A stretch of 64,000 nt of DNA from Gigaspora margarita (Eukaryota; Glomeromycota; Glomeromycetes; Diversisporales; Gigasporaceae): assembly GCA_009809945.1 (NCBI GenBank), contig WTPW01000625.1, forward strand, positions 181,054-245,053, written 5' to 3'. Below are positions 11,864 to 22,399 of the stretch, piece after piece. Position numbers and translations under genes: made by a program. Each line of letters begins with the position of its first letter. The first letter of the stretch is position 1. The notes beneath the pieces are model-generated. The model made no database searches and was not told the DNA's origin. It was given only the letters and a program-made list of their open reading frames with translations.

Positions 11864-13459
11864 TTTAATGGCTATCCATTTCACATTTGTACTAAATTTA
11901 GTACAATAGAAAAAAATATTTTTGAGCCAGACATTTAATAAATTTTATTCAAATTTTACTAAAATAAAATTTGATATTAGACTAATATCTGTGCACAATT
12001 TGAATAATATTTATTAATAAAAATTTTTTATAAATTAGATTTAAATCTATCATATTTTTTTGAAAATTTCCCATACTTAATTTAGTACAGTAATAAAAGT
12101 TAATTTTGCTAAAAATTTTTGATAAAATTGTAAAAATATAAAATTTTTAGATTATTTTGGTTCTAATTTANTTGTAAAAAAATTATTTTATTTAAAAAAT
12201 AATTTTTTAAAATAGTTTATATAAGCCAGCTTTACAGTAATACAAGTCTAAATATAGTTTGTCTATTTCTATATTTGTATAGTAAAATCATATAATTTAT
12301 TAATAAATTTTATAAAAGAATTGCTAAACTTAAATTTTTTATAACTTTTTATCTACTAATCCAATTTTAATGATTTTACTACTATTAAAATCAGAAAAGC
12401 TAGCTCTACAATATATTAAAATTTAAATGAAATTTAATCAAAAATTTTACTAGTTATATTTTTTTAAAAATTTGACTAAAACTTTAGTATTAAAAAAAAA
12501 TATATAAATAATTTTATTATTTCTAATATATTGTATATTAATATAATATATTAAAATTTTACAATTAATAATTTATTTAATTAAAACTAAGTTTTTGGAA
12601 TTAAATATACTATAGTTTAAATAATAAAAATAAATAAAATATATTTTAGTTAAATTTTTTTAAACTTAATTATTTAATTTTATATTGAATTATTATATAA
12701 ATCTTTAAAAATCTATAACTTTTGATCCACTAATCCAATTTAGATAATTTAACAATCAAAATGATTCTTTTAATGAGATAATCATTTTGATAATTAATCA
12801 TTTAAATTAGATTAGTTAATCAAAAGTTATAGGCTTTTTATTATTAAAATTGTAATGTTATACAAGAACATATTAGTACTTTATTCAGTACTAAAACTCT
12901 TTTTTTTATATAATAACTTTAGATAAAATTTTACAGACTTTTTTGTAATTGTTATACCAAGTACTTGTGTAATAGCACAAAGCAACAGGTGATTTTAATT
13001 AGTTAACTTTTAAAAAACTAAAATTTTTTTAGATATTTATTATTTTTTTTAAAAAAATTAAACAAATTTGAATTTTTTTAAAGAAATATTTAATCAAAAA
13101 ATTATAAAACATTTTTTAAAAAGATATTTTATATATGCTCAGGTATTATATATATTTTTTTGATTGCTTGTTAATATGTAAAAATTTGAGTTATTGTATT
13201 TTATTGAAGTGTATAAGAATGGCATATTATGTTTAATAAAATTATCAATATACAAAATTTTTTTAAACTTGCTAATATAACTTTTGTTAAATTAGCTAAC
13301 TTTTAAATATACCAAAATAAAGTATAAATATATATTTATATATTTTATAAATTTAAATTAAAGTTAATAAGAAAAGTTTTTCAAAATTTAGATTTTATAA
13401 CTATACTAAATTTAGTAGTTTGTACTAAATTTTAGTACAGCAAATGGATAGTCATTAAA
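11864..13459. mobile_element. Foldback element with GTACTAAATTTAGTAC ends
   Basis: The ends TTTAATGGCTATCCATTT and AAATGGATAGTCATTAAA are inverted repeats, each followed inward by a TACTAAATTTAGTAC-type palindrome. A related but distinct element with the same inner motif lies at 47260-48300. A 124-bp hairpin (CTATAACTTTTGATC / GATTAGTTAATCAAAAGTTATAG) sits at about 12711-12834. About 1.6 kb of extremely AT-rich sequence without an ORF; one N at 12171. Confidence 0.65.
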
Positions 13460-13603
13460 TTTAATTAATTACCTGAGGGTTTTTTTAATTTATTTAACAA
13501 ATTAGTTTTTTTTATTAATTTATCAGTGTTTTTAATTTATTAACTTAGTTTTTTTTTAATTTATTTAATTTATTTATTTAATTTATTGGCCTTTTTTTTT
13601 AAT

Positions 13604-14215
13604 TTATTTAAATAAACAATTTTTCTTTTTTAGAACTAAAAAAAACAGAATAGGAACAACAGCAAGAATGGTAGTCAAAAACAAGAAAGAAAATGGAACA
13701 GGTATGGTAACCAAATTGAGAACAAGAATGGTACTAAAAAACAAAACAACAAAAATGAGAAAAGAAGATGAAAATAGAAGATGAAAATAAATAATTTGAA
13801 GCTCTACTAACAAAAAATTAGCAGTGATATGTTAATAAAACTTGAATACAAATAAAAATAACTTTACCAAAAACAAAAAAAAAACTTACTGAAAGAATTT
13901 ACCAAGAAGCAATGAAGAATTCACAGAAAAACTACCAAAAAATGACAAAGAAACAATACTAAAAACTGACAAAGATTAACACCAAGGTGAATAAACCTAC
14001 TGAAAATGATGAAGTATAGAAAGAACCCTCTGAAAACTAATGAAAACCTATTAAATAAACTCACTAAAAAAATGAGAAAAATGACTAAGAAAAACCCATC
14101 TGTTAAGAAATGACAAAGAACACCTATGAGAAATGATAAAGAACCTACTACCAAAACAAACAAACTTGCTGAAAGAACTTGCGAAAACAATGAAGAAAAT
14201 AGCCAAATGCGAAGA
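13604..14215 (+). repeat. Purine-rich degenerate repeat tract
   Basis: The + strand is almost all A/G with some C and repeats loose units such as GAAAGAACCTACTGAAAA and AATGACAAAGAA. Its complement yields long hydrophobic Phe/Leu/Val reading frames (13604-13813 and 13921-14190), which are by-products of the pyrimidine bias and not genes. Confidence 0.55.
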
Positions 14216-14508
14216 ACTTAATAGAAAAAAGCTAACAAATCACCAAAGTAATGAGAAATCTACATGACTTCAAGGCTCTAAGGCCATACAAAATTAATCA
14301 ATTGGTTTTTATAACCCAGCCAGGTCAAAATTTGGAAACTTCTAAAAAAATTTTTTTATATGTTTTAATAACCAGGTGGAATTTTAAAAAAAAATTTTTT
14401 ATAATTTTAATAAAATTTTATATATAAAATTAAAAAAAAAAGCTGGCCGACCATGTTAATTAAAAAGTTTCGTGTTATGAAAACCAAGTAATTAAATTTG
14501 TATGGCCT

Positions 14509-14630
14509 AACTATAGCTCCAACTATAGCTCTAACTATGACTCCAACTACGGCTCCAACTATGGCTCTAACTATGGCTCCAACAACAGCTCCAATAATGG
14601 CTTCAATGATAGCTCTAATGATGATTTTGT
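14509..14630 (+). repeat. 12-bp minisatellite (AACTATGGCTCC)
   Basis: Ten or so tandem 12-bp units of AACTATRGCTCC drift from perfect to AATGATAGCTCT. One forward frame reads as an Asn-Tyr-Gly/Ser-Ser repeat (NYSSNYSSNYDSNYGS and so on) that runs on without a stop into a Lys-rich stretch, but no start codon in that frame is near. It could be a relic exon or simply a minisatellite. Confidence 0.7.
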
Positions 14631-14857
14631 TAAGGGACTTTCAACGATAACTAAAAAAAATATTAACATTAGTAAAAAAAAAAATAAAAAAAATAAAAAA
14701 AAATAAAATTTTATCTTATTTATATGATCATTGTGATTGGCTGATCATATAAGGGTCGCCATGGTAACAAGTTGCTATTTTAGCTTTTCCTTAAATATAA
14801 TTTATCTAAAATTTATTAATTTATCCATTTTAAATAATATAATATTAAAAGCTTTTA

Positions 14858-15785
14858 AGGGTGTAGCGACTTAGAGAAGTTGGTAAGTTGTCACCCCCAA
14901 GTGGCAGGTCTAGGGTTCAAATCCTACTGGCGATGCTTTGAAAAATAGACATGTGATCCAGTCACTGTTTCTTGTCAATCGGTTGGGTACACTACCTGTA
15001 GTCCTTGGTACACTATCTCGAATAGAAGCCTTCAGGCATACAAAAATCCAAGGACCCAGAGAAATGGAAACCCATTTGGCAAGTTCCAAGTAGGGAGGTA
15101 GCAAAGATCTTCAACAGTGCTACCAAAGCCAGAATATTGGAAACCGGAGCTAGAAAATTGGACGACAAGACCTTTGAGGAGGGGGTCAACCAATCTGGTC
15201 ATCAGAGTCATACCGGAGAAAAAGGACCTATGTTCTAGTAGTAGGTACCAAGGGAAGAAAGTTATATTGACCCTTCCGAACTAACTGGTTAGGAAGTTTG
15301 TGAATTCGGTGTAAGGACCAGTAGAATAGTAGAGGTGGGTGCCAAATTGGAGTGAACCTTGCATGGGCAGAAGTAGGTAATGATAAAAAGTTACCGAAGC
15401 GTAGGTAATACCTGTGTAGGACAGGGACTGCTCTACTGAGTGTTCTGCAAGGATAAATTAGTCCTAAGGAGATTTTGCGATATATCTAGGACTGGCCTTG
15501 ACTGACTTATGTAATGGAGGACTGTACTGGTGATACAAAAAAAACTGGCAGGAGGAGCAGGAACCAGAGAGTTTAAATAGGTAACCCCCTAGTTGGGTTG
15601 CAGGTATGGCAACTAGTATAAAACCTTCACGTGGACTACTTAAATTAAACAACCAAAAGTTGTATGTGTGGCTAGTTGTACTCTTATCTATATAACAAAT
15701 GTCTAGGAGCCCCTAGAGGCACCCATGGTCTGATTTACTTGAATAAATCCTTTTTTCAGAGCGGAAACTTTGATACAAAAAAAAA
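14858..15785 (+). mobile_element. tRNA-headed retroposon with 16-bp TSD
   Basis: The 5' end resembles a tRNA: an A-box-like TAGCGACTTAGAGAAGTTGG at 14864 and a B-box-like GGTTCAAATCC at 14914. A GC-richer body of about 850 bp follows, with AATAAA near the 3' end and a poly-A tail at 15777-15785. The flanks are ATATTAAAAGCTTTTA (14842-14857) and ATATTAAAGGCTTTTA (15786-15801), a 15/16 match. An internal RNA polymerase III promoter, tail and long TSD argue for a SINE-like retroposon moved by LINE machinery, although about 930 bp is long for a SINE. The copy at 9189-10328 is a 5'-truncated relative. No protein frame is convincing. Confidence 0.83.
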
Positions 15786-16576
15786 ATATTAAAGGCTTTT
15801 ATCCACTTTTAAATATAACCTTTTGGCCAATAACTGCTTTTCAAATATAACATCTTAGTAAGAAAGTGCCTTTTTATCCAAAATTTCAATATAACCTTTA
15901 TATGTATTATTCAGGGTCCTTTAAGAGCCCAAAGTAGGTTGCCTAATAAAAAAAAATGTTTATCTTATAAATTTAAAAAATTTGACTTTAGCATATAGAT
16001 AACCCATTATTTTTACAAGGTAACCCACTTCTGCTGATTAAGTAAAGTTGTTTAGAGCATGATTTTACATAAGATTCTCATCTTAAAATTAGAAAATATT
16101 TGTTTTTGATGAAGTTACATTTTTGTTTTGTGCAAAATTGGTAAAATTTTGATCCAATTTTTGTACTACTTTTTTCTTCTCCCCTTGTTCCATATTCCTG
16201 AAGAATTTAACTTTAAGTTGATATATAGACTTTGGAACATTATTTCTTCAAAGTTTATAGTAATTTTATATGATTTTTTTATAATTTTATGTATAAAAAA
16301 TTTACATATGACAATAGTGTGACAAATCGAATGACTGATATATTAATCCAAATTATACATATTAATAAGTAGTGATAATAATAACAATTAAAGTTAACTT
16401 TGAGCTTATTATTTGTTTTACATATTAAAAAAAGTAATTTGAACTTTAAAGTAGCTAATCTAATTATTATAGTAGTATTGCTTAGTTTATTTGCTTAGTA
16501 ACTATTGTATTAGATAATAGTTATATCTTAAAATAAACAAAGTTATAAATACAAATATTTGTTTAGTACCTCCAAG

Positions 16577-17770
16577 TAGAGTTCCAAGTTAATAAAAATT
16601 TTATTAATCAATTAGCTGCCAACTATAGTTGCAACTAATTGATTGGTAGTATCATGTGACCAAAATGATCAATTAATTGTTAGTTGTTTAATTGCTATAT
16701 AGTTGGTTAATTAATTTTGGTCAATTACTGATAGTCATTATATAGTAAAACTACTATGTAAATGATTATTGGCACTTAAGTATACTTATTCAAAGACTAA
16801 AATAAATATATACTAAAGTTTTATCAAAATTGGATCACTTTTTATAATTTTACTTTTAACTTTTAAGTTTGGATTTCATAATTTATTGCACCTACAATAT
16901 ATTGCACCCCTTTTATTAATTGAAAATTTTGTGTATAAAACCACTTTTGGAGTATTAATAAAAAATATTTCTTGTGAAATTTTGGTATTAACTATACCCT
17001 TGCTCTACCCAGGCCTTAACTCTTAATTAATTTTTATTTTTTAGTTTGATAAAAATTTCTTTAATTATTTGTTATACAAAATTAATGATCCATATAGTTA
17101 TAATAGGGTACAATATATTGCACTATGCAATAAATAATAAATTCCTTTAAGCTCAATGAATATATTTTTTAAAAAACTTTTAATTTGTTCACTGAATATA
17201 AAAATTAAGAACCAAATCATAAAGGTTCGCTAATTTTATTAAAAATTTCAAAGTAGTATTTTGATCTTCTAAAATAAGCTTATTAAAGTGACTGTAATCA
17301 ATTTGTATAGTAAACTTTGGACCTATACTATGTAGCAACTATCATTGATCATTAAGTGACTGTAATCAATTTGTATAGTAGACTTTGAACTTATACTATG
17401 TAGCAACTATCATTGATAATAAAATAGTATATTTTTTGGTCAAAGATAATTTGAGTCAACCTTGTTGTGTGTGGCAAAAATTTTTGATATAAAAAAATTT
17501 CAAGTCTAATGTAAATTATAAATAAGCATAATGCATAGTATTGGCTTAACTAAAATACTATTGGTTTATTTTTAATGATTATATTTCTATATTAGTGGTT
17601 GTTTAGTTGATAAATATAAGTCATAATTAGTTGGCAATTAGTTGATAACTCATAATTAATTGTAATTGATCCAGTTGATTATAAATTGATTAGTTAGTTA
17701 AATTCTTTCAAATTAATTAGTTAAAAAGTTGTTAACTAGTCAATTTTCCAACTAATGATTTGGAACACTA
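16577..17770. mobile_element. hAT element, TAGAGTTCCAA ends
   Basis: Starts TAGAGTTCCAAG, ends CTTGG-like TTTGGAACACTA, flanked by a perfect 8-bp duplication CCTCCAAG (16569-16576, 17771-17778). The subterminal regions are rich in CAATTAGTTG-type motifs in both orientations. It is 1.19 kb, AT-rich, with no transposase frame, so non-autonomous. It contains a 70-bp tandem duplication at 17279-17418. Confidence 0.85.
17279..17418. repeat. 70-bp tandem duplication
   Basis: Two neighbouring units begin TTAAGTGACTGTAATCAATT or its near match and end CTATGTAGCAACTATCATTG. They differ at only a few positions. The ATAGCAACTA end recurs in foldbacks at 52160 and 60430-60764. Confidence 0.8.
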
Positions 17771-17778
17771 CCTCCAAG

Positions 17779-19204
17779 TCTCTTAACTTTAGAATATAAA
17801 TATTGATATACCAAATTATTTATAGAGTATAAAGCTATATTGTTTATATTTGCTAAACTATACTAGAAGTTACTTATGTTATAATGAATTTTTATCATGG
17901 TATCAGATATCTAATAACTAGGAAATCAGAATCTGATGTAGGTCTGAAGATATGAATACGTTTAACAAATACTAATATGCAAAATAGTGCACATGTGTAA
18001 CACCAAATACAGTCTATTGAACAATTGTTACACTGACTGCAGATCATCATGGGAACTAGCGATCCTCAAATTTTATTGGCTGGATCTGACTAACATTGTA
18101 TAGACGTGCATTCAAGTTTACTCGTACAGGTGTGTCCTTGCTACGCTTCAGACAATAAATTAAGAGACTAGTTTTTGATTTTATCCTTATTGTATTATAT
18201 CATTAAATAAAATTTTTTATATAATAGCCAAACTGAAAACAAATCTAAATTAACCAAGATAACAAATAAATTCTAGTAAAATCTAAAATTTTTAGGGGCT
18301 TGTTATTCATGCTCCTATCAAAATAAAAAATTTAAAACTTTGAGTAAAGATATTTTGATAATCATCTAACTAAATTTAATAAAATTTTTTTATTTTTTTA
18401 TTTTTTTTTACTCTTAACAGTCCTGTAGTTATTCAGAATTTCAGGAAATATATAATAGCTTTTAATATTGTGAGCTCTATATTACACTAATTCTGTTTTT
18501 CAAGAATGCAATATGTGATCTGCTACACTAATTTGATACTACAAGCTAGAAGTCTAAAACATCAAACTAAAAGGCATTGTCAAATAGCCTAATTTTAAAA
18601 CCTTTTTCTCCAAGCTTCTTGAGTAAAAAAATTCTAGTAAAAAAACAAATATATAGAAAAAAAGAGAAAAATAAATAGGAATAACCTAAATATCTAAACA
18701 AATACCAAAGTAAAGACAAAATAAAATAAAAAAAAGAAGAAAACAACAAAATTTAGACTGAACAATAGCACCAATTTCATCTAAGAACAACTATAAAAAT
18801 TATATAATACTATGCTAGTAGAAATACCAAGTATTATATTTACAAAAAAAATATATAAAAATCTGACAAGAAAAATAATAAATAAAAAGAAAACTATGGC
18901 TAAAAGACTGTTCTAGAAAGAAATTTTAATTATATTTATCTTCAAACTATCCATGTTCTGAATTTTACTTGTAACTTGATCCAATTTTAAAGCCACATTT
19001 TCAAAATAAAAGAGTAAATATTGTTAATTTTTTGGAGATAAACCAAATTGCCCACTTTTGTTGAAATATCAAAAAGCCAAAGAAGCACCAAGAAAGAGTA
19101 CCAAAATGAAAGGATTTTGAAAGAGTTATACCATATAGAATAAAATATCTAACCAAGTATTTATTACTGTTTTCATATCTATAAATCCTAACAAAGCTCC
19201 TGGT
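17779..19204. other. AT-rich spacer
   Basis: No gene seen. A GC-richer patch at about 17900-18160 begins ATCATGGTATCAGA, which resembles a retroelement primer-binding site, but no LTRs or coding parts accompany it. The A/T-biased reading frame at 18567-18749 is rejected. Confidence 0.4.
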
Positions 19205-19285
19205 TGTTATACCTACTACTTCTTTGCTTAGTAGTACTAGAGTCTTTTGCTCAGAGTCCTTTCTTATAAGGGTTCAAATCTTTTT
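19205..19285 (+). repeat. Possible tRNA-derived SINE head
   Basis: TTGCTTAGTAGTACTAGAG followed about 45 bases later by GGGTTCAAATC resembles A- and B-box spacing of a tRNA. The acceptor stem does not close well, and no TSD was found. Offered only as a weak match. Confidence 0.3.
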
Positions 19286-19312
19286 CAACTTTATTTTAGC
19301 TACAACCAAATA

Positions 19313-19654
19313 TAGTCAGACCTCTATAAATGCAACCTCCATAAATGCAATATCTCCCTAAATGCATGTTTTTGTCTTGTCTATAAAAAATTATTAGTGA
19401 TAAATGCATGTTCTATATTCTGTAAATGCACATTCTTCCAAATAATTTTCTATATCATGCTACTTCCCTAAATGCATGTAGCCAATCAAATGTTAGTATT
19501 TAAGATAGGTTATACAGTTTTTAGTAGAAGTTACACAAATATGATGATCTAATCTTTAAAGCTGCAATTTAATTGGCTCTCTCTAAATGCAATACCTCCA
19601 TAAATGCATGTTGTAGGCTTGTCTGTACATGTTGCATTTATGGAGATTTGACTG
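19313..19654. mobile_element. pogo/Tigger-type MITE, AGTCAGACCTC ends
   Basis: The left end TAGTCAGACCTCTATAAATG and right end CATTTATGGAGATTTGACTG are inverted repeats flanked by TA. CAGTCRAACCTC-like ends with TA duplication are typical of pogo/Tigger and related MITEs. The 342-bp body repeats TAAATGCATG motifs. A related end type occurs at 56635-57946. Confidence 0.75.
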
Positions 19655-19739
19655 TATATAATAATTAACCTTGAGTCCCAGCTGCTCCTAGTGAAGTTTT
19701 GTTGCATGTTAAATATGTTAACTATAAAGTTTTCATAGG

Positions 19740-20490
19740 TTAAAATTCTTGAAAATTTTGGTACAAGAGATTATCAAAAAAAGTTTGAATCCATTAGCCC
19801 AAATTTTTTATTTGAATTTTATGAATTTATAGAATTAAAAAAAAATGCTTATCAAATTTAATTAGATAGTTATCAAAAAATCTTTGCTCAAATTAAAGAA
19901 AATCAAAATATTTATCAAATAAAAGCTGTACCAAAGTTTTTTAAAAATTAAATAAAGATATTTTGACATTCATCTAACAAATTTGATAACTTTTTTATTT
20001 GAATTCTATGAATTTATAAAAATAAAATTCATCAAATTTTGTCCATTCAAAGTTTAAAACCTTTAGTGCAGCTTTTTTATTTAATAAATATTTTGATTTT
20101 TTTTAATATTGAGCAAAGATTTCTTGATAACTATCTAATTAAATTTGATGAGCTTTTTTTTTTAATTCTATAAATTCATAGAAACCAAATAAAAAAGTTT
20201 ATTGAATTTAGTTAGATAGATATCAAGATATCTTCACTCAAAATTAGAGAAAAATCAAAATATCTATCAAATCAAAGCTGCTACAAAGTTTTTTTAAAAC
20301 TTTAAGTAAAGATATCTTGGCAACTATCTAATCAAATTTAGTAGAGATTTATTTTAATCTATAAATTTATAGAATTTAAATAAAAAATTAATCAAATTTG
20401 GTCAAATAATTGTTAAAATATCTTTACTAATTTTTTAAAAAATTTTGTATAGCTTTTATTTTAAAAATTTTGTTAAATTTAATAGGTTGC
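19740..20490. repeat. Array of palindromic AT-rich units (about 200 bp)
   Basis: Several units alternate orientation around the shared blocks ATCTAATTAAATTTGAT, GATAGTTATCAA and TATCAAATAAAAGCTG. The same blocks form the arms of MITEs at 39060-39281 and 55479-55699 and resemble the array at 40030-40950. No coding signal. Confidence 0.65.
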
Positions 20491-20593
20491 AATATTGCAG
20501 GTTAATATTTAAAAAAAATAAAAATATTATTAGTTAAGGTTAGGGTCTAAACTAGTATTAAGGTTAGAGTTAGAGGGCATATATATATGCAAT

Positions 20594-21771
20594 CAGTGTT
20601 TAAAATTCAATGTTCTCATGGTTCTCAATGAACATTTGAGCTTTTTTAAGAACATTGATATTTAAAAAAAGGTTCTCTTATTTGAGAACATTTTATCCTC
20701 TTGAAATGTTCTCAAAGAGAACATCTATAAAATTTTTATGTTCTAGATTTACTAATGTAAACAATAAATTATATAAAATGTTTATCAATTTGATAATGTA
20801 ATTTGATCATACAAATTCTGTATGTATATATATACTATGTATAGCATATATATTTAAAGTTGTACAATATAGGTAACAAATAAATATTTAGAAAATTGGC
20901 TTTAAAGATTTTAAAATAAAACATTTATTAGCTATGCAGTGTGTTTTTTATATTGAGAGTATTATTATTGTGTAGACTTATATATAGATGATTTGGATCA
21001 AATGATATGCTAATACTAAGCAAGTAAAAAAAAACACTAAGTATCTGTTAGTACAAAGTTTAAATAGTTAAATAACAAAGTAATTGGATTCTAATTTATT
21101 GCATTAACCAATAGTAGCATGAGTAAAATATTATAGAAAGGCTTGTTTTACTATAAGCAAATATAAAAAGCACTTGAAGTTTTAACAAAATTATTAGAAA
21201 TTAAATTGTATAATACATTGTGTTATGTTGAAAAAATACAAAAAATCATATACCAAGTTTAAATAATAGATAAGCATAAACTTAGTATGAGAATTGTAAG
21301 TATAGAATTTATTTTCAAATAAGTTATTATTCAATTAACAATAGAATTCTTTATTAAAAATTATTTTATTTACTATATTAAACTATCAGAGCATAAGTTA
21401 TTTATTTATAATCTACTTATTTTATTATTAAAAATTAGATATAACTTTAATTCACAATATGTTAAACTACAAGAGAGTAAGTGCAATGTAAAAAAAAGCT
21501 TAATTTTCAATTAGCATTCCAAGAATGGTACAAACTTGATCATAGAATAATTATTATATTATTGATTTTATTAATTTGAATTAATTTTGTTGTAAATTAA
21601 TAAATAATATATATCAATATTGTTTGAAGCTAATATATATATGAACATTCTTTAAAAATTAATGTTCAATATATTTAATATATAATGAACACTAAAAAGT
21701 TTTTGAGAACAATAAAAATTTAAATTATGCTCTTTTGAGAACATAACTTTTGATTTGAATTTTAAACACTG
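20594..21771. mobile_element. hAT element, CAGTGTTTAAAATTCAA ends
   Basis: A 17-bp perfect inverted repeat, CAGTGTTTAAAATTCAA, bounds 1178 bp with a perfect 8-bp duplication TATGCAAT (20586-20593, 21772-21779). Both subterminal regions carry many GTTCTCA/TGAGAAC motifs, a likely transposase-binding cluster. No transposase frame is visible, so non-autonomous. Confidence 0.9.
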
Positions 21772-21779
21772 TATGCAAT

Positions 21780-22204
21780 ATTAACTATTAAAAACTTTTA
21801 ATTAGAAGCCACAAGACTAGTTTATATAATGAAATTTCAAGATATTGTTACAGTACTGAAGGCCTTCTTTAAATCCAGTAAAGTAACAATTACACAGCTC
21901 CTGAGATCCCTTTCTTTGGCTGTAAAGTGGTGTGCAAGAGGGAAGTATAGTTTCCTTTATGTCTGTAGGAACACTATACACTTCTCTAAGGCAGTTCAAT
22001 ATAAATTAACAATAGATAACAGATAGTTTATTAATTTAACAAGAGGGCTATTCCAAGGTTTTGCTCCTTAGAAATCCCAAGAGTTTATTAATATTAATGA
22101 GGAGGAGATAAGAGATATAAAATAAATATAAAATACAATATCTGGATCTGTCTAAAACTAAGAGAAATATAGAGAGTTTATATAGTTATTGAGCTAAGTG
22201 CTAC
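21780..22204. other. Unassigned, slightly GC-richer segment
   Basis: It contains short overlapping reading frames on both strands (21817-21999 minus, 21829-22026 plus) that I do not recognise. It abuts the minisatellite and the Ty3-type element and could be terminal sequence of that element, but no second copy is present to prove it. Confidence 0.3.
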
Positions 22205-22312
22205 TATGTGTCGTTATGCATCATTATGCATCGCTATTCATTGCTATGCATTGTTATGCATTACTATGCATCACTATGTGTCACTATGCGTCATTGTGCA
22301 TCAGTTTGCATA
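22205..22312. repeat. 10-bp minisatellite (ATGCATCACT)
   Basis: About ten tandem units of ATGCATYRYT (ATGCATCATT, ATGCATCGCT, ATGCATTGTT, ATGTGTCACT). They read through as a Met/His/Tyr-rich peptide on the plus strand, a repeat artefact. Confidence 0.8.
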
Positions 22313-22399
22313 TTACAATTACTAAATACAGTTATTACAAATTTTACTTATTAATTTCTAATTTTTCAACTAATTTCTACCAAAACTATTATCACTATT

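Larger units (their letters stand above)
10697..16337. mobile_element. Large (5.6 kb) long-TIR element, composite
   Basis: The left arm (10697 to about 11352, minus a nested MITE) and right arm (about 15888-16337) are inverted copies over roughly 400 bp. They share blocks such as GAACAAGGGGAG / CTCCCCTTGTTC, AAAGTAGGTTGCCTAATAAA and CATATGTAAATTTTTTATA. An 8-bp repeat ATATATTA flanks it (10689-10696, 16338-16345); being AT-rich, this is weaker evidence than other TSDs here. Without its nested insertions the element is about 2.9 kb. No transposase, capsid or polymerase reading frame was seen, so it is best called a non-autonomous long-TIR element of unknown family. Confidence 0.7.

Noticed and set aside
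13604-14190. Minus-strand Phe/Leu/Val-rich frames
   Set aside because: They are translations of a pyrimidine-rich complement of a degenerate purine repeat; no domain or conserved start.
14862-14935. Functional tRNA gene
   Set aside because: Only the A- and B-box-like blocks fit; the acceptor stem does not close and the segment is the head of an A-tailed, TSD-flanked retroposon. The same holds for 28924-28998 and 57410-57515.
10697-16337. Polinton-like (capsid-bearing) element
   Set aside because: The long arms invite the idea, but no capsid, protease, polymerase B or integrase frames are present.
16568-17779. Mutator-like element with 10-bp TSD
   Set aside because: The borders can be read as AGAGTTCC with a 10-bp duplication, but placing the ends at TAGAGTTCC/GGAACACTA gives an exact 8-bp duplication and the same terminus as other hAT elements here.
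17895-17915. Primer-binding-site-like TGGTATCAGA
   Set aside because: No LTR pair or retroelement coding parts occur around it; a short match in AT-rich DNA can be chance.
22205-22312. CRISPR array
   Set aside because: Units are contiguous 10-bp repeats without spacers, in a eukaryotic context.
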